From JALZAA01 sp035316025 (lineage in GTDB: Bacteria; Actinomycetota; Acidimicrobiia; IMCC26256; JACDBD01): DNA of 32,672 nt. The notes under the pieces were generated by a model. The model was not told the origin of the DNA. It ran no database searches and saw only the letters and a program-made list of their open reading frames with translations. The DNA is taken from the NCBI GenBank assembly GCA_035316025.1, contig DATFXL010000001.1, positions 1 through 32,672 on the forward strand, given 5' to 3'. A program made the position numbers and the translations under genes. Positions 1 to 8,121 of the stretch are shown in pieces; positions within the stretch are counted from its first letter, which is position 1, and every line of letters starts with the position of its first letter.

Positions 1-165
1 GGCCGCGACGCGTAGGAGCCAGGCGCGCCAGGCGCCTGCCTCCTCGAGATAGCCGGCGCGGAGGAACGCGAGGAGCGTCAGGGTGGCGTCGCGCAGCCAG
101 CAGTAGCGGTAGTCCCAGTTGCCGGTGTTGTGTAGCCCTTCCGGGAGCGAGGTCGTGGGCTTCGG
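1..165 (-). pseudogene. GH15 glucoamylase/trehalase-like fragment, N-terminal part missing
   Basis: Reading leftwards from about 165 to the window edge, the frame encodes a block typical of glycoside hydrolase family 15: a TTSLPE-like stretch followed by NWDYRYCWLRDA and an LEEAGAWRAWLL-like helix. In intact family members about 200-270 residues precede this block. Here the recognisable homology begins abruptly at about 159-165. The in-frame sequence further upstream does not look like a GH15 N-terminal domain, and the nearest in-frame GTG (190-192) would give only a few extra residues. The gene continues off the left edge. It is therefore either a truncated pseudogene or a rearranged gene. 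The family assignment is strong because the motif is highly characteristic; the pseudogene status is inferred from the missing N-terminus. Confidence 0.72.
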
Positions 166-218
166 TGCTCGTCCCCTGTCCGGCCATCGCACCCATCCAG
201 CATTGGCCGACCCATAAG

Positions 219-245
219 GTGCCGTCTTGAACGCAGCGACTGGAA
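219..245 (+). repeat. Left terminal inverted repeat
   Basis: Begins GTGCCGTCTTGAAC and ends CGACTGGAA. It pairs with 485-511 on the other strand with two mismatches. Confidence 0.8.
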
Positions 246-484
246 TCCATGCGGTCCGCGTTGTGCGCAGCGAACGCCTCTCGCCAACCCCCGTCCGCGT
301 TCCATGGATGCGCTTGGTGAGCCTGATGCGCGCTGTCCGGTATCTCGACCGTCGTGAGGTCGCCGTCGGGCCCCGTCCGCCGAAGGCGCCGTCGCGCAAA
401 TCTTTTCGGTGCCGGTGAGAGTTTCGGACGATCGGACGGGCTCGCGGGGCTGTTCCCGGCCGCGCACACGTGGATTCGCGGCTC

Positions 485-511
485 TTCCAGTCGTTGTGTT
501 CAAGACGGCAC
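485..511 (-). repeat. Right terminal inverted repeat
   Basis: Reverse complement begins GTGCCGTCTTGAAC and ends CGACTGGAA, the partner of 219-245. Confidence 0.8.
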
Positions 512-585
512 GAGCAGGCAGGCACATGCTTGATCCGGCGTGATCACTGCACGCGCCCGTGAGGAGCGCTGCGAGAGGAGACTCC

Positions 586-2268
586 ATGCCGGGGGATGTC
601 GAGGCGACGGACGCGGCGGGCCGGTCCCGCCAAGGCAGCCAGCGAGCCGTCGGGGCGCGGAAGGGTCCGATCCTGGCGGCGCTGTGTTTGGCGGCGCTGA
701 TCATCAACATCGACGTCACGATCGTGAATGTGGCGTTGCCGAGCCTGGTGCGCGAGCTCGGGGCCACGACAACCAGCCTGCAGTGGGTCGTCGACGCCTA
801 CACGTTGGTGTTCGCCGCGCTCATCCTCGCCGCCGGCAGTCTCAGCGACCGGGTCGGGCGCAAAGGCATGCTGCTCCTCGGCCTGGGTGTCTTCGGCGCC
901 GGCAGCCTCGCCGGATCGCTCGCCACGTCCTCCGAGCAACTGATCGCGGCCCGTGTGGTCATGGGTGTCGGCGCCGCCGCCATCTTCCCGTCCACGCTCT
1001 CGCTGATCTCAAACGTCTTCACCGAGCGTAAAGAGCGCGCCAAGGCGATCGGCCTGTGGGGTGCCACCACCGGGGTCGGCGTCGCCACCGGTCCCATCGT
1101 CGGCGGTTGGCTCCTCGAAGAGTTCTGGTGGGGAAGCGTCTTCCTCTTCATGGTGCCCATCGCGGGCATCGTCGCCGTACTCGTCGCCTTGACGGTGCCG
1201 ACTTCGCGGGATCCTGCCGCCCCGCCCCTGGACTGGCGCGGCCTGGTGCTCTCAAGTCTCGGCATGGGCACGCTCATCCTCAGCATCATCCAGGCCCCGG
1301 ATTGGGGGTGGGGCTCCCCCCGCACCCTCGCCGCCATCGCCCTTGGTCTGGGCATCCTCGCCGTGTTCATCGACGTGGAGCGCCGCATGGCGTGCCCCAT
1401 GCTCGACGTCCGGCTATTCCAGAACCCACGTTTCACCGCTGCCAGCGGCTCCATTGCCATCGCGTTCTTCACTCTTGCCGGGTTCACGTTCCTGATCACC
1501 CAGTACTTCCAGTTCATCCAGGGCTACACGCCCCTCGGCACCGGCGTTCGTCTCTTGCCCGTTGCTATCGCCATGGTTATCGCCGCCCTGATCGGCACCA
1601 GAGTCGCGGTCCGTATCGGCAACAAGGCCGTCGTCGCTGCTGGGCTCGCCCTGTGGGGCGCAACCCTGCTGTGGATCGCCGCCAACGACGCGAACACCTC
1701 TTACGTCACCATCGCCGGACAGATGATTCTGGGCGGCGGCGGGCTCGGGCTCATCACCGCGCCCGCCACCGAGGCGATCATGGGTGCCGTCCCCACCGCC
1801 AAGGCCGGGGTCGGGTCCGCGGTCAACGACGCCACCAGGCTCTTCGGCGCCGCGCTCGGCGTCGCTGTGACGGGAAGCGTCGCCGCCTCGCTGTACTCGA
1901 GCCGTCTCGACCAAACAATTCCCCACCATCTCCCTGCGCGCGCGGTGAACGCCGCCGACGGCTCGGTCGGCGGCGCCCTGGTCGCTGCCCACAATCTCCA
2001 ACACGCAGGGTTCGGAGGCCTCGCCCACCAGCTCAACGCAGCCGCGACCGACGCCTTCGTCCACAGCCTCCACGGCACCTTTCCGATTCTCGGCGCCGCG
2101 GCCCTTGGCGGCGCACTCATGGCCGCGGCCCTCCTCCCCTCCCGACCCGCCGCACCCGCGGTCACTCAGGCGCCGACCGCAACACCACTCGGCCCATGCA
2201 TCGAGGTTCCCCTCGTCGGGGGTGCGCCGGTTGCAACAGCCCATCGCCCGACGGTCGCGGCAAAGTGA
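586..2268 (+). CDS. MFS drug exporter, DHA2 (EmrB/QacA, 14-helix) family
   Basis: A 560-residue polytopic membrane protein. Residues 41-52 (NIDVTIVNVALP) form the DHA2 motif of helix 1, and residues 84-94 (GSLSDRVGRKG) form MFS motif A in the loop between helices 2 and 3. The length and about 14 hydrophobic segments fit proton-driven multidrug efflux proteins of the EmrB/QacA type in the cytoplasmic membrane. The ATG at 586 was chosen because GAGAGGAG ends 5 nt before it; an in-frame GTG at 559 has no better site. The C-terminal 45 residues are Pro/Ala-rich and probably cytoplasmic. No repressor gene is adjacent, so the substrate cannot be named. The gene stands alone, about 75 nt past the inverted-repeat element. 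Confidence 0.9.
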   Translation: MPGDVEATDAAGRSRQGSQRAVGARKGPILAALCLAALIINIDVTIVNVALPSLVRELGATTTSLQWVVDAYTLVFAALILAAGSLSDRVGRKGMLLLGLGVFGAGSLAGSLATSSEQLIAARVVMGVGAAAIFPSTLSLISNVFTERKERAKAIGLWGATTGVGVATGPIVGGWLLEEFWWGSVFLFMVPIAGIVAVLVALTVPTSRDPAAPPLDWRGLVLSSLGMGTLILSIIQAPDWGWGSPRTLAAIALGLGILAVFIDVERRMACPMLDVRLFQNPRFTAASGSIAIAFFTLAGFTFLITQYFQFIQGYTPLGTGVRLLPVAIAMVIAALIGTRVAVRIGNKAVVAAGLALWGATLLWIAANDANTSYVTIAGQMILGGGGLGLITAPATEAIMGAVPTAKAGVGSAVNDATRLFGAALGVAVTGSVAASLYSSRLDQTIPHHLPARAVNAADGSVGGALVAAHNLQHAGFGGLAHQLNAAATDAFVHSLHGTFPILGAAALGGALMAAALLPSRPAAPAVTQAPTATPLGPCIEVPLVGGAPVATAHRPTVAAK

Positions 2269-2427
2269 CCGGGCGGGGCCATCGTTTTGCACAAGCAAGG
2301 CGAGCGGTGCCGCGCTCTAGTCACCTCGCGCGCGTTGTCACAGCGATCAGCTCGAGGCGGCGAGCGAGAGCCCTGGGGGGCGGGACCGAATCACCGGCCA
2401 GGTAGGTAACGGAACAAGGGCTCATGC

Positions 2428-3018
2428 ATGAGCGATTTGATCTGGCACGTAACGATGTCCCTCGATGGTTTCATCGCCGGCCCGGACGACGCAATGGACT
2501 GGGTAGTGAAGCACTGGAGCGACAACGGTCACGGGGTGCGAGACATTCGCGTTGAGAAGAGTCCCGTTGCGGAAGAGGTCGTGCAAACAACGGGGGCGAT
2601 CCTGGCGGGACGGCGGTGGTACGACATTGCAACGCAGCGTTTCGACGGAGTTGAGGGTATATACGGCGGCGCGTGGAGCGGTCCGGTGTTCGTGCTCACA
2701 CACGATCCGCCACGACGTGAACATGATCCGGCGATCCGGTTCATCTCAGGAGAGCTCGCAGATGCCGTCCGGACAGCGCTCGACGCCGCAAACGGAAAGA
2801 ACGTGGTGCTCTTCGGAGCAAGCATTCCACAACAGTGCCTGCGGGCGGGCTTGCTGGATGAGATCGTGATCCACCTCGTGCCGGTCCTACTCGGCGATGG
2901 CATCCGCCTCTACGAGCGCCCTGGTGGCGAACCTCTCGGACTCAGGCGCACCGTCGCCGCAGAATCGGGCCAGGTCACGGACCTATGTTTCCTTGTGCCG
3001 AACCCTTCTCGAAGGTGA
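2428..3018 (+). CDS. Dihydrofolate reductase-family protein (RibD C-terminal domain)
   Basis: A 196-residue soluble protein. The N-terminus carries SLDGFIAGP (11-19), the NADPH-binding opening of the RibD_C/DHFR-like fold. Near the C-terminus, an FGASIPQQC stretch followed by LLDEIVIHLVPVLLGDGIRLYE matches the conserved end of the fold. Proteins of this family are stand-alone NADPH-dependent reductases, usually of unknown substrate; the riboflavin deaminase domain of full RibD is absent. AAGGG at 2416-2420 lies 7 nt before the ATG. The gene is 159 nt downstream of the MFS gene and probably has its own promoter. The family is certain; the physiological role is not known. Confidence 0.88.
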   Translation: MSDLIWHVTMSLDGFIAGPDDAMDWVVKHWSDNGHGVRDIRVEKSPVAEEVVQTTGAILAGRRWYDIATQRFDGVEGIYGGAWSGPVFVLTHDPPRREHDPAIRFISGELADAVRTALDAANGKNVVLFGASIPQQCLRAGLLDEIVIHLVPVLLGDGIRLYERPGGEPLGLRRTVAAESGQVTDLCFLVPNPSRR

Positions 3019-3054
3019 TCACGCACGGCGAACGCCACAGCGTCCAAGGCAAGT

Positions 3055-3264
3055 GTGCTCGCCCCGACGTTGCCCGTACGCGTGGCGTACGTGCGCGACC
3101 TGTTCGCCCTCGCCCAGAAGTGGGCGGAGATCACTGGCGTCGATGGGGACAGGCTTCTGACCGGCGTTGCATTCCGTTTCAGCAATCAGCGGGTCTTGAC
3201 CGAGTGCGTAGCTTCAATACTGTCCTCGTCGGCGCACTCGAAGAGCGGCTCGACGCCAACGTGA
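3055..3264 (+). CDS. Possible small or remnant protein, unrecognised
   Basis: A GTG-initiated 69-residue frame between the reductase and hemerythrin genes. Residues 8-40 (a VAYVRDLFALAQKWAEITG-like helix and what follows) look protein-like, with GC-rich third positions, but the tail is low quality and no ribosome binding site is evident. It may be a remnant of a longer gene. I do not recognise a family. Confidence 0.2.
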   Translation: MLAPTLPVRVAYVRDLFALAQKWAEITGVDGDRLLTGVAFRFSNQRVLTECVASILSSSAHSKSGSTPT

Positions 3265-3280
3265 CCGTTGGGAGTACAGC

Positions 3281-3871
3281 ATGACCAACGACTTCAAGCT
3301 CGACATGACGATCATGCTCGGCATGCACGACGCGTTCCGGCGTGACTTGGACGAGGTGTCCCGGATTACGGGGCGCACCGACGGCTGGGATCTCTTCGAG
3401 ACTCTGTTGCGCGTGCATCACACGGCCGAGGACGACGCGTTGTGGCCGGTGCTGCGCGAGGCGCTGGTAGGCCGGCCCGACGAGCTGGCGGTCGTTGACG
3501 AGATGGAAACTGAGCACGCCTCGCTCGAGCCACTCCTCGAAACCATTGATGCTGCCCTTGCCCGCGGCGATAGCGCCGCCGACGAGCGGTCCGAGCTGGC
3601 AACCAAGTTGCACGAGCATATGAAGCACGAGGAGGAGGAGGCGCTGCCGTTGGTCGACGCCACGCTCACCGAGGAGCAGTGGATGCACTTCGGCGAGACA
3701 GCCCAGAACATGATTGGCGCGAACGGGCCACGCTTTTTCCCGTGGGTCCTCGACGGCGCCGACGCCGGGCGCACGCAGGCCGTGCTCGGGGTGCTGCCAC
3801 CGCCCGTCCGCCAGATGTACGAGAACGAGTGGCGGCCCGCGTACGCGGCGCAGGACTGGTGGGCCGTCTGA
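3281..3871 (+). CDS. Hemerythrin-like (HHE) domain protein
   Basis: A 196-residue soluble protein with the spaced His/acid ligands of a four-helix hemerythrin-type di-iron domain: H16, H46/H47 with E50, H79 in EMETEH, and a final HEHMKHEEEE cluster (H111, H113, H116). Bacterial HHE proteins bind O2, NO or iron or act in oxidative stress. The domain fills roughly residues 10-150; the remaining 45 residues contain a conserved-looking RQMYENEWRPAY segment. The ATG at 3281 follows a GGGAGTACAGC stretch (GGGAG about 6 nt upstream). It is convergent with the AraC gene, 60 nt away. The specific ligand is unknown. Confidence 0.85.
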   Translation: MTNDFKLDMTIMLGMHDAFRRDLDEVSRITGRTDGWDLFETLLRVHHTAEDDALWPVLREALVGRPDELAVVDEMETEHASLEPLLETIDAALARGDSAADERSELATKLHEHMKHEEEEALPLVDATLTEEQWMHFGETAQNMIGANGPRFFPWVLDGADAGRTQAVLGVLPPPVRQMYENEWRPAYAAQDWWAV

Positions 3872-3931
3872 GCAGTGGACTTCTGATCGCCACCGGCTCC
3901 TCTGTCCCCAAAACGGTTGCCCGCAGCGTGC

Positions 3932-4408
3932 TCACCGGGGCTCGACGACACCGTCACGTGTCTCTGACCTGCGCAGACGCGCCAGCTCGGGCTGAGGTTC
4001 TCGTAGCACGCGCTTTCGCGGCCGTCCGTGCGCGCGCAACAAGCACGTCGGGACCCTCGCGTAGTCGGCCGCGTCCGGGAAGGCGGCACGGTAGGCCGTC
4101 GGCGAGACCCCGAAGGTGCGGGTGAAGCTCGTCGTGAACGACCCGACGCTCTGAAGCCCGACGTCGAAGCAGATCCGGGCGACCGAATAGTCCGTGTAGC
4201 GGAGAAGCGCGGCAGCACGTTCCATGCGCCGCGTCAGCAGGTACGTGTGGGGCGACTCGCCGAAGGCGCGCCGGAACTCGCGGCTGAAGTGCGCGCGCGA
4301 GAAGCCTGCGGCACGGGCGAGTTCATCGACGCCCAGCGGCTCGAAGTAGCGGGCGTCGGCGAGATCCTTGGCCCGGAGAAGATCACGGTCGCGCGACACG
4401 AACACCAT
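3932..4408 (-). CDS. AraC-family transcriptional regulator (short form)
   Basis: A 158-residue protein that is essentially the AraC/XylS DNA-binding domain: two helix-turn-helix units, LGVDELARAAGFSRAHFSREF and then YSVARICFDVGLQSVGSFTTSFTR, closed by FGVSPTAYR. There is no sugar-binding or other sensory N-terminal domain, so a ligand cannot be guessed. The ATG at 4408 is the only strong start before the domain and has AAAGGA about 12 nt upstream. It begins 10 nt after the stop of the LigD-like polymerase gene, so the two are probably co-transcribed. The C-terminal 30 residues are Arg-rich and variable. Confidence 0.85.
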   Translation of the reverse strand: MVFVSRDRDLLRAKDLADARYFEPLGVDELARAAGFSRAHFSREFRRAFGESPHTYLLTRRMERAAALLRYTDYSVARICFDVGLQSVGSFTTSFTRTFGVSPTAYRAAFPDAADYARVPTCLLRAHGRPRKRVLREPQPELARLRRSETRDGVVEPR

Positions 4409-4418
4409 CGTGCGTCCG

Positions 4419-5471
4419 TCATTCCTTTCGGGCGCGGCTCGGAGCGACGCGGGGCGGCTCGTCCGGCTGCTTCGGGTACACCGGCGGCCACGGCGCATCC
4501 TGGAGCCCGTTGGCGCGGTCGTGCTCGTACATCGCCAGCAGCGGTTCCAGTGACTGCGGGTGGTCGTTCATTTCGGCCCACGGGTCGCCGTGCGCCTCGA
4601 TGCGGGCCGGGAGCGTCGAGATCGTCAGCTGGTCGGGATGGATCTCGTCGATCTCGTCCCAGAACAGCGGTGTCGACACCTGGGCGCCGATGCGCGCCCG
4701 AACCGACCACGCACCAAAGACCGTCTTGTGCGGCGCGTTCTGGTTGAAGTCGACGAACACCCGCTCGCCGCGTTCTTCCTTCCACCACGCCGCCGTCAGC
4801 GTGTCGGGGTGTCGCCGCTCGAGCTCACGGGCGGCGGCGACCGCGGCCCGTCGCACATCGTAGGAATCCCAGCCCGGCTCGAGCCGGACGTAGACATGGA
4901 TGCCACGGTTGCCGGTCGTCTTCGGGTACCCGACGATCCCGATCTCGTCGAGGAACGCGCGCACGTTGGCCGCCGCCCTCCGAATGTCGGCGAAGTCGTT
5001 GCCGGGCTGCGGGTCGAGGTCCAGCCGGAGCTCATCGGTGTGCTCGGGGGCGTCGGCGAGGTAGGGCCAGACGTGGAAGCCAAGGCACCCGATGTTGACG
5101 GCCCAAACGACGTGGGCGAGGTCCGCGATGACGAGCGCCCTCGAGGTCGTCCCGTTCGGCGTGCTCACGACCGTCGTCTGCAGCCAGTCCGGTGCCGACT
5201 TCGGCACGCGCTTCTGGAAGAAGTTCGAGCCGCTGGCCCCCTCGGGGAAGCGCTGCATGAGCGTCGGCCGCCCACCCATCGTGCGCATCACCGGCTCGGT
5301 GAAACGCAGGTAGTGCTCGACGAGGTCGAGCTTCGTCTCGCCGTGCTCGGAGAAGAACACCTTGTCGGGGTGGGAGACGACGAGCTCGTGCCCGTCGATC
5401 TCGAGGGCCTTCTCGTCGGCCGACGCCACGGCGTTCACGCTACTCAGACGGCGCCGCGTCGTCGGGCTCAT
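4419..5471 (-). CDS. LigD-type primase-polymerase (stand-alone PolDom)
   Basis: A 350-residue archaeo-eukaryotic-primase-type polymerase homologous to the polymerase domain of bacterial DNA ligase D. The catalytic acidic pair is in RLDLDP (D151, D153), the His of the nucleotide-binding motif is in TTGNRGIHVYV (H192), and the third acidic residue is in VFVDFNQN (D241). No ligase or 3'-phosphoesterase domain is attached, and no Ku or ligase gene is in the window. Such stand-alone proteins can insert ribo- or deoxynucleotides during end joining, gap filling or primer synthesis. The start is uncertain: ATG 5471 lacks a good ribosome binding site and an in-frame GTG lies at 5438. A Crp-like palindrome sits 2 nt upstream of the ATG. 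It forms a probable two-gene operon with the AraC regulator. Confidence 0.88.
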   Translation of the reverse strand: MSPTTRRRLSSVNAVASADEKALEIDGHELVVSHPDKVFFSEHGETKLDLVEHYLRFTEPVMRTMGGRPTLMQRFPEGASGSNFFQKRVPKSAPDWLQTTVVSTPNGTTSRALVIADLAHVVWAVNIGCLGFHVWPYLADAPEHTDELRLDLDPQPGNDFADIRRAAANVRAFLDEIGIVGYPKTTGNRGIHVYVRLEPGWDSYDVRRAAVAAARELERRHPDTLTAAWWKEERGERVFVDFNQNAPHKTVFGAWSVRARIGAQVSTPLFWDEIDEIHPDQLTISTLPARIEAHGDPWAEMNDHPQSLEPLLAMYEHDRANGLQDAPWPPVYPKQPDEPPRVAPSRARKE

Positions 5472-5472
5472 C

Positions 5473-5488
5473 GGTGACCGCAGTCACA
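5473..5488. promoter_or_regulatory. Crp-like palindrome GGTGA-N6-TCACA
   Basis: Matches the TGTGA-N6-TCACA consensus of Crp/Fnr-type regulators at 9 of 10 positions. It sits in the divergent region between the LigD-like gene and the ABC exporter, next to the former's ATG and 89 nt before the latter's TTG. Regulation is inference. Confidence 0.35.
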
Positions 5489-5576
5489 GCGGGAAGCTGG
5501 CGCGGCCCCGATGAGTTCGCCCTGGGGTGCAGGTCGTACCCCGCGACCCGCCCCCCGGTCGACCAGGAGGAAGGCA

Positions 5577-6572
5577 TTGGATTCCCGTTCCCCGCTGGCA
5601 ATCGAGGCTTCGGGCCTGGCGAAGTCGTTCGGCGAGACCCGCGCCGTCTGCGGCGTCGACCTCGCCGTGCCGTCCGGCACCGTCTACGGCTTTCTCGGAC
5701 CGAACGGCGCCGGCAAGACCACGACCATCCGGATGCTCGCCACGCTGCTGGAGCCGGACGAAGGGACGGCGTACGTGCTCGGCCACGACGTCGTCCGCGA
5801 AGCAGACGCCGTCCGTCGGCGCGTCAGCCTGACCGGGCAGTACGCGTCCATCGACGAGGAGCTCACGGGCCGCGAGAACCTGATCCTCCTCGGCCGGCTG
5901 CTCGGTGTTTCGCGCCCGCAGGCCAAGGCCCGCGCCGACGAGCTGCTCGAAGTGTTCGACCTGGCCGAGGCGGCTGGGCGGCAGGTCGAGACGTACTCCG
6001 GAGGCATGCGCCGCAAGCTCGACATCGCCGGGAGCATCGTCGTCACCCCCGACCTGATGTTCCTCGACGAACCGACGACCGGACTCGACCCGCGCAGCCG
6101 GAACCAAGTCTGGGAGATCATCCGCACGCTCGTGGCGCAGGGGACCACCGCCCTGCTGACGACCCAGTACCTCGACGAGGCCGATCAACTCGCCAACCGG
6201 ATCGCCGTCATCGACCGCGGCACGGTCATCGCCGAGGGGACGAGCGGCGAGCTCAAGGCGTCCGTCGGCGCCGGGGCGCTGCACGTCCGTCTGCGCGACG
6301 CGGGGCGGCGCACCGAGGGTCAGGAGGTGCTGTCGCGGACGCTGGGGGTCCCGGTGCACCCGGATTCGGACGCGGTCGCGTTGACGGCTTCGGTCTCGGA
6401 TCCCGAACGCGTCGCCCGGGCGCTGATGGAGCTCGGCCGGGCCGGAGTCGGGGTGGCCGAGTTCTCACTCGGCCAGCCCAGCCTCGACGAGGTGTTCTTC
6501 GCCCTGACCGGCCGTCCGGCCGAAGAGACCGCGGCGCGAGAGAACGAGAACGAGGAGGAGGACGCAGCATGA
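5577..6572 (+). CDS. ABC exporter ATP-binding protein (DrrA-like)
   Basis: A 331-residue nucleotide-binding protein. Walker A GPNGAGKTT is at residues 41-49, the signature YSGGMRRKLD at 140-149 and Walker B LMFLDEPTTGLD at about 160-171. A C-terminal region of about 100 residues, typical of daunorubicin-resistance ATPases, ends in a SLDEVFFALTG motif. The TTG at 5577 is preferred because GGAGG (5566-5570) lies 6 nt upstream; an upstream in-frame ATG at 5511 would add 22 unconserved residues. Its stop overlaps the permease start by 4 nt (ATGA), so the two are translationally coupled. Together they form a drug, lipid or polyketide-type exporter of unknown substrate. Confidence 0.9.
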   Translation: MDSRSPLAIEASGLAKSFGETRAVCGVDLAVPSGTVYGFLGPNGAGKTTTIRMLATLLEPDEGTAYVLGHDVVREADAVRRRVSLTGQYASIDEELTGRENLILLGRLLGVSRPQAKARADELLEVFDLAEAAGRQVETYSGGMRRKLDIAGSIVVTPDLMFLDEPTTGLDPRSRNQVWEIIRTLVAQGTTALLTTQYLDEADQLANRIAVIDRGTVIAEGTSGELKASVGAGALHVRLRDAGRRTEGQEVLSRTLGVPVHPDSDAVALTASVSDPERVARALMELGRAGVGVAEFSLGQPSLDEVFFALTGRPAEETAARENENEEEDAA

Positions 6573-7378
6573 CCGAGACGATGCAGGTGGCGCTGACGCC
6601 CCGCGCCCGCCCGGCCCCGCCGGGGCCGCTCTCGGCGTCGCTCACGTTCGGGTGGCGGGCGCTGCTGAAGATCAAGCACGTTCCTCAGCAGCTGTTCGAC
6701 GTGACGATGTTCCCGATCATGTTCACGCTGCTGTTCACGTTCCTGTTCGGGAACGCTCTCGCGGGATCGACCAGCGCGTACGCGGAGTTCGCCATCCCCG
6801 GCATCCTCGTCCAGACGGTGGCCTTCATCACGATGTACACCGGGATCGCCCTGAATACCGACATCTCCAAGGGCATCTTCGACCGGTTCCGGTCACTCCC
6901 GATCTGGCGGCAGTCGGTCCTCACGGGCGGTCTTCTTGCCGATCTCTTCCGCTACACGTTCGCGGCGCTGGTCGTGTTCGTGCTGGGTGTGGCGCTGGGC
7001 TTCCGGCCCGACAACGTCATCGGCGTGCTGATCGCGTTCGCGCTCATGCTCGTGTTCGCGCTCAGCCTGACGACGATCTGGACGATCTTCGGGATGACGC
7101 TACGCACGCCCGAAGCGGTTATGCAGGCGAGCATCTCGATCCTGTTCCCCCTGGTGTTCCTGACGAACATCTGGGTGTCCGAGACGACCATGCCCGGCTG
7201 GCTCCAAGCGATCGTCAAGGTCAATCCCGTGACGAGAGTGGTGATCGCCGTACGCGAGCTGATGGACGGGACGGTTTCGGCTACGAACATCGGATGGGCG
7301 ATCCTGTCGTGCGCCGTCATCATCGCCGTCTTCGCGCCGATCACCCTGCACCTCTACAACCGCAAGCTCCGCAGCTGA
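6569..7378 (+). CDS. ABC-2 type permease (DrrB-like)
   Basis: A 269-residue membrane protein with about six hydrophobic segments, including FDVTMFPIMFTLLFTFLF near residue 45 and a final segment near residue 250. The central FDRFRSLPI motif (about 110-118) is characteristic of DrrB-family permeases and probably contacts the ATPase. It is coupled by a 4-nt overlap to the preceding ATPase gene. The export substrate cannot be deduced. It ends 14 nt before the convergent PIG-L gene. Confidence 0.9.
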   Translation: MTETMQVALTPRARPAPPGPLSASLTFGWRALLKIKHVPQQLFDVTMFPIMFTLLFTFLFGNALAGSTSAYAEFAIPGILVQTVAFITMYTGIALNTDISKGIFDRFRSLPIWRQSVLTGGLLADLFRYTFAALVVFVLGVALGFRPDNVIGVLIAFALMLVFALSLTTIWTIFGMTLRTPEAVMQASISILFPLVFLTNIWVSETTMPGWLQAIVKVNPVTRVVIAVRELMDGTVSATNIGWAILSCAVIIAVFAPITLHLYNRKLRS

Positions 7379-7392
7379 GGGCGTGGCGCTTA

Positions 7393-8121
7393 TCAATCAG
7401 CGCCGTCCAGTTCGGCGGTCGTGGGGCGACGGAAGTACTCCACGGAGACGAACTCTGCGTAGCGTTCGTCGCCGACGAGGTCGATGACCGGCGCGGTCTG
7501 GCTCTGCTGCGCGCGCATTGCCGCGATCTTTCGCCGGCGAACGCCGCTTGGCAGCGCGAAGCGGATGGTCAGGTCACCCGGGCCTGTGCGCGGCGGTGTG
7601 CCGGGCCCGTAGACGTCGAGCGGTGCCAGCTCGTCGCGGAAGAGGTCAGCCACCTCGTCGCTGAGCGTGGCGTACTGCAGGTCGGGTCGGCCGGAACCGA
7701 CGCGGGCGACGGCCCGTGTGGTCCAACGGCTGACCGCGCGGTGGTCGGGGTGGCCCGTCATCCCGTCGGGTCCGAACGTCAGGACGGTGTCGGGACGGGC
7801 TTCTCGCACCAGCCGCTCGATGACGGCCGCACCTTCATCGACCGGTACGGACGCGCATTCGCCGTCCTTGTAGTCGAGCCACCGGTGCTCCTCGACACCG
7901 AGGATCCCGAGCGCGGCGTCGAGCTCCTTCACTCGCAGCTCGGCGACCTCGTCCGGCGAGCCGGGGGCTCCGAGCTCGCCGCGCGTGGCGGTCACGCAGA
8001 GGACGCGCTGGCCGAGGTCGCGCGCGGAGCACATGAGCCCGGCCGAGAGATAGCCCTCGTCGTCGGGGTGGGCCCACACGCCGAGGATCGTCCCGAGCTT
8101 GCGCACGTCGAAGCTGTCCAT
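7393..8121 (-). CDS. PIG-L family Zn-dependent deacetylase
   Basis: A 242-residue protein of the GlcNAc-PI/mycothiol/bacillithiol deacetylase superfamily. The zinc-binding AHPDDE motif is at residues 17-22 and the second ligand region GHPDHR is around H124/H127. Members hydrolyse N-acetyl or related amides on sugar conjugates such as GlcNAc-inositol. The length is close to that of small PIG-L enzymes; MshB is somewhat longer, so assignment to mycothiol synthesis is not justified. The ATG at 8121 is used; a GTG two codons upstream (8127) is equally possible, and neither has a clear ribosome binding site. It is divergent from the VOC operon across about 170 nt. Confidence 0.87.
   Translation of the reverse strand: MDSFDVRKLGTILGVWAHPDDEGYLSAGLMCSARDLGQRVLCVTATRGELGAPGSPDEVAELRVKELDAALGILGVEEHRWLDYKDGECASVPVDEGAAVIERLVREARPDTVLTFGPDGMTGHPDHRAVSRWTTRAVARVGSGRPDLQYATLSDEVADLFRDELAPLDVYGPGTPPRTGPGDLTIRFALPSGVRRRKIAAMRAQQSQTAPVIDLVGDERYAEFVSVEYFRRPTTAELDGAD

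Larger units (their letters stand above)
219..511. mobile_element. 293-bp element bounded by 27-nt inverted repeats (MITE-like)
   Basis: Positions 219-245 and 485-511 are inverted copies of each other, matching at 25 of 27 positions; the mismatches are at repeat positions 15 and 18. The 239 nt between them contain no recognisable gene. Weaker similarity may continue a few bases inward (around 254-262 and 465-475). No clear target-site duplication is seen immediately outside. The size and structure resemble a miniature inverted-repeat transposable element or the ends of a decayed insertion sequence. It lies between the broken GH15 fragment and the MFS gene. The inverted repeat is directly visible; the mobile-element interpretation is inference. 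Confidence 0.6.

Noticed and set aside
78..767. A minus-strand 229-codon frame across the left edge and the inverted-repeat element
   Set aside because: It has no known domain, and its frame conflicts with the GH15-coding frame and the MFS gene.
1056..2405. A 449-codon plus-strand frame over the MFS gene
   Set aside because: It has an Arg/His/Pro-rich composition typical of a shifted frame; the MFS motifs are in the other frame.
5511..5576. An upstream ATG for the first ABC ATPase
   Set aside because: The added 22 residues are Arg/Pro-rich and unlike the family; TTG 5577 has GGAGG at the right distance.
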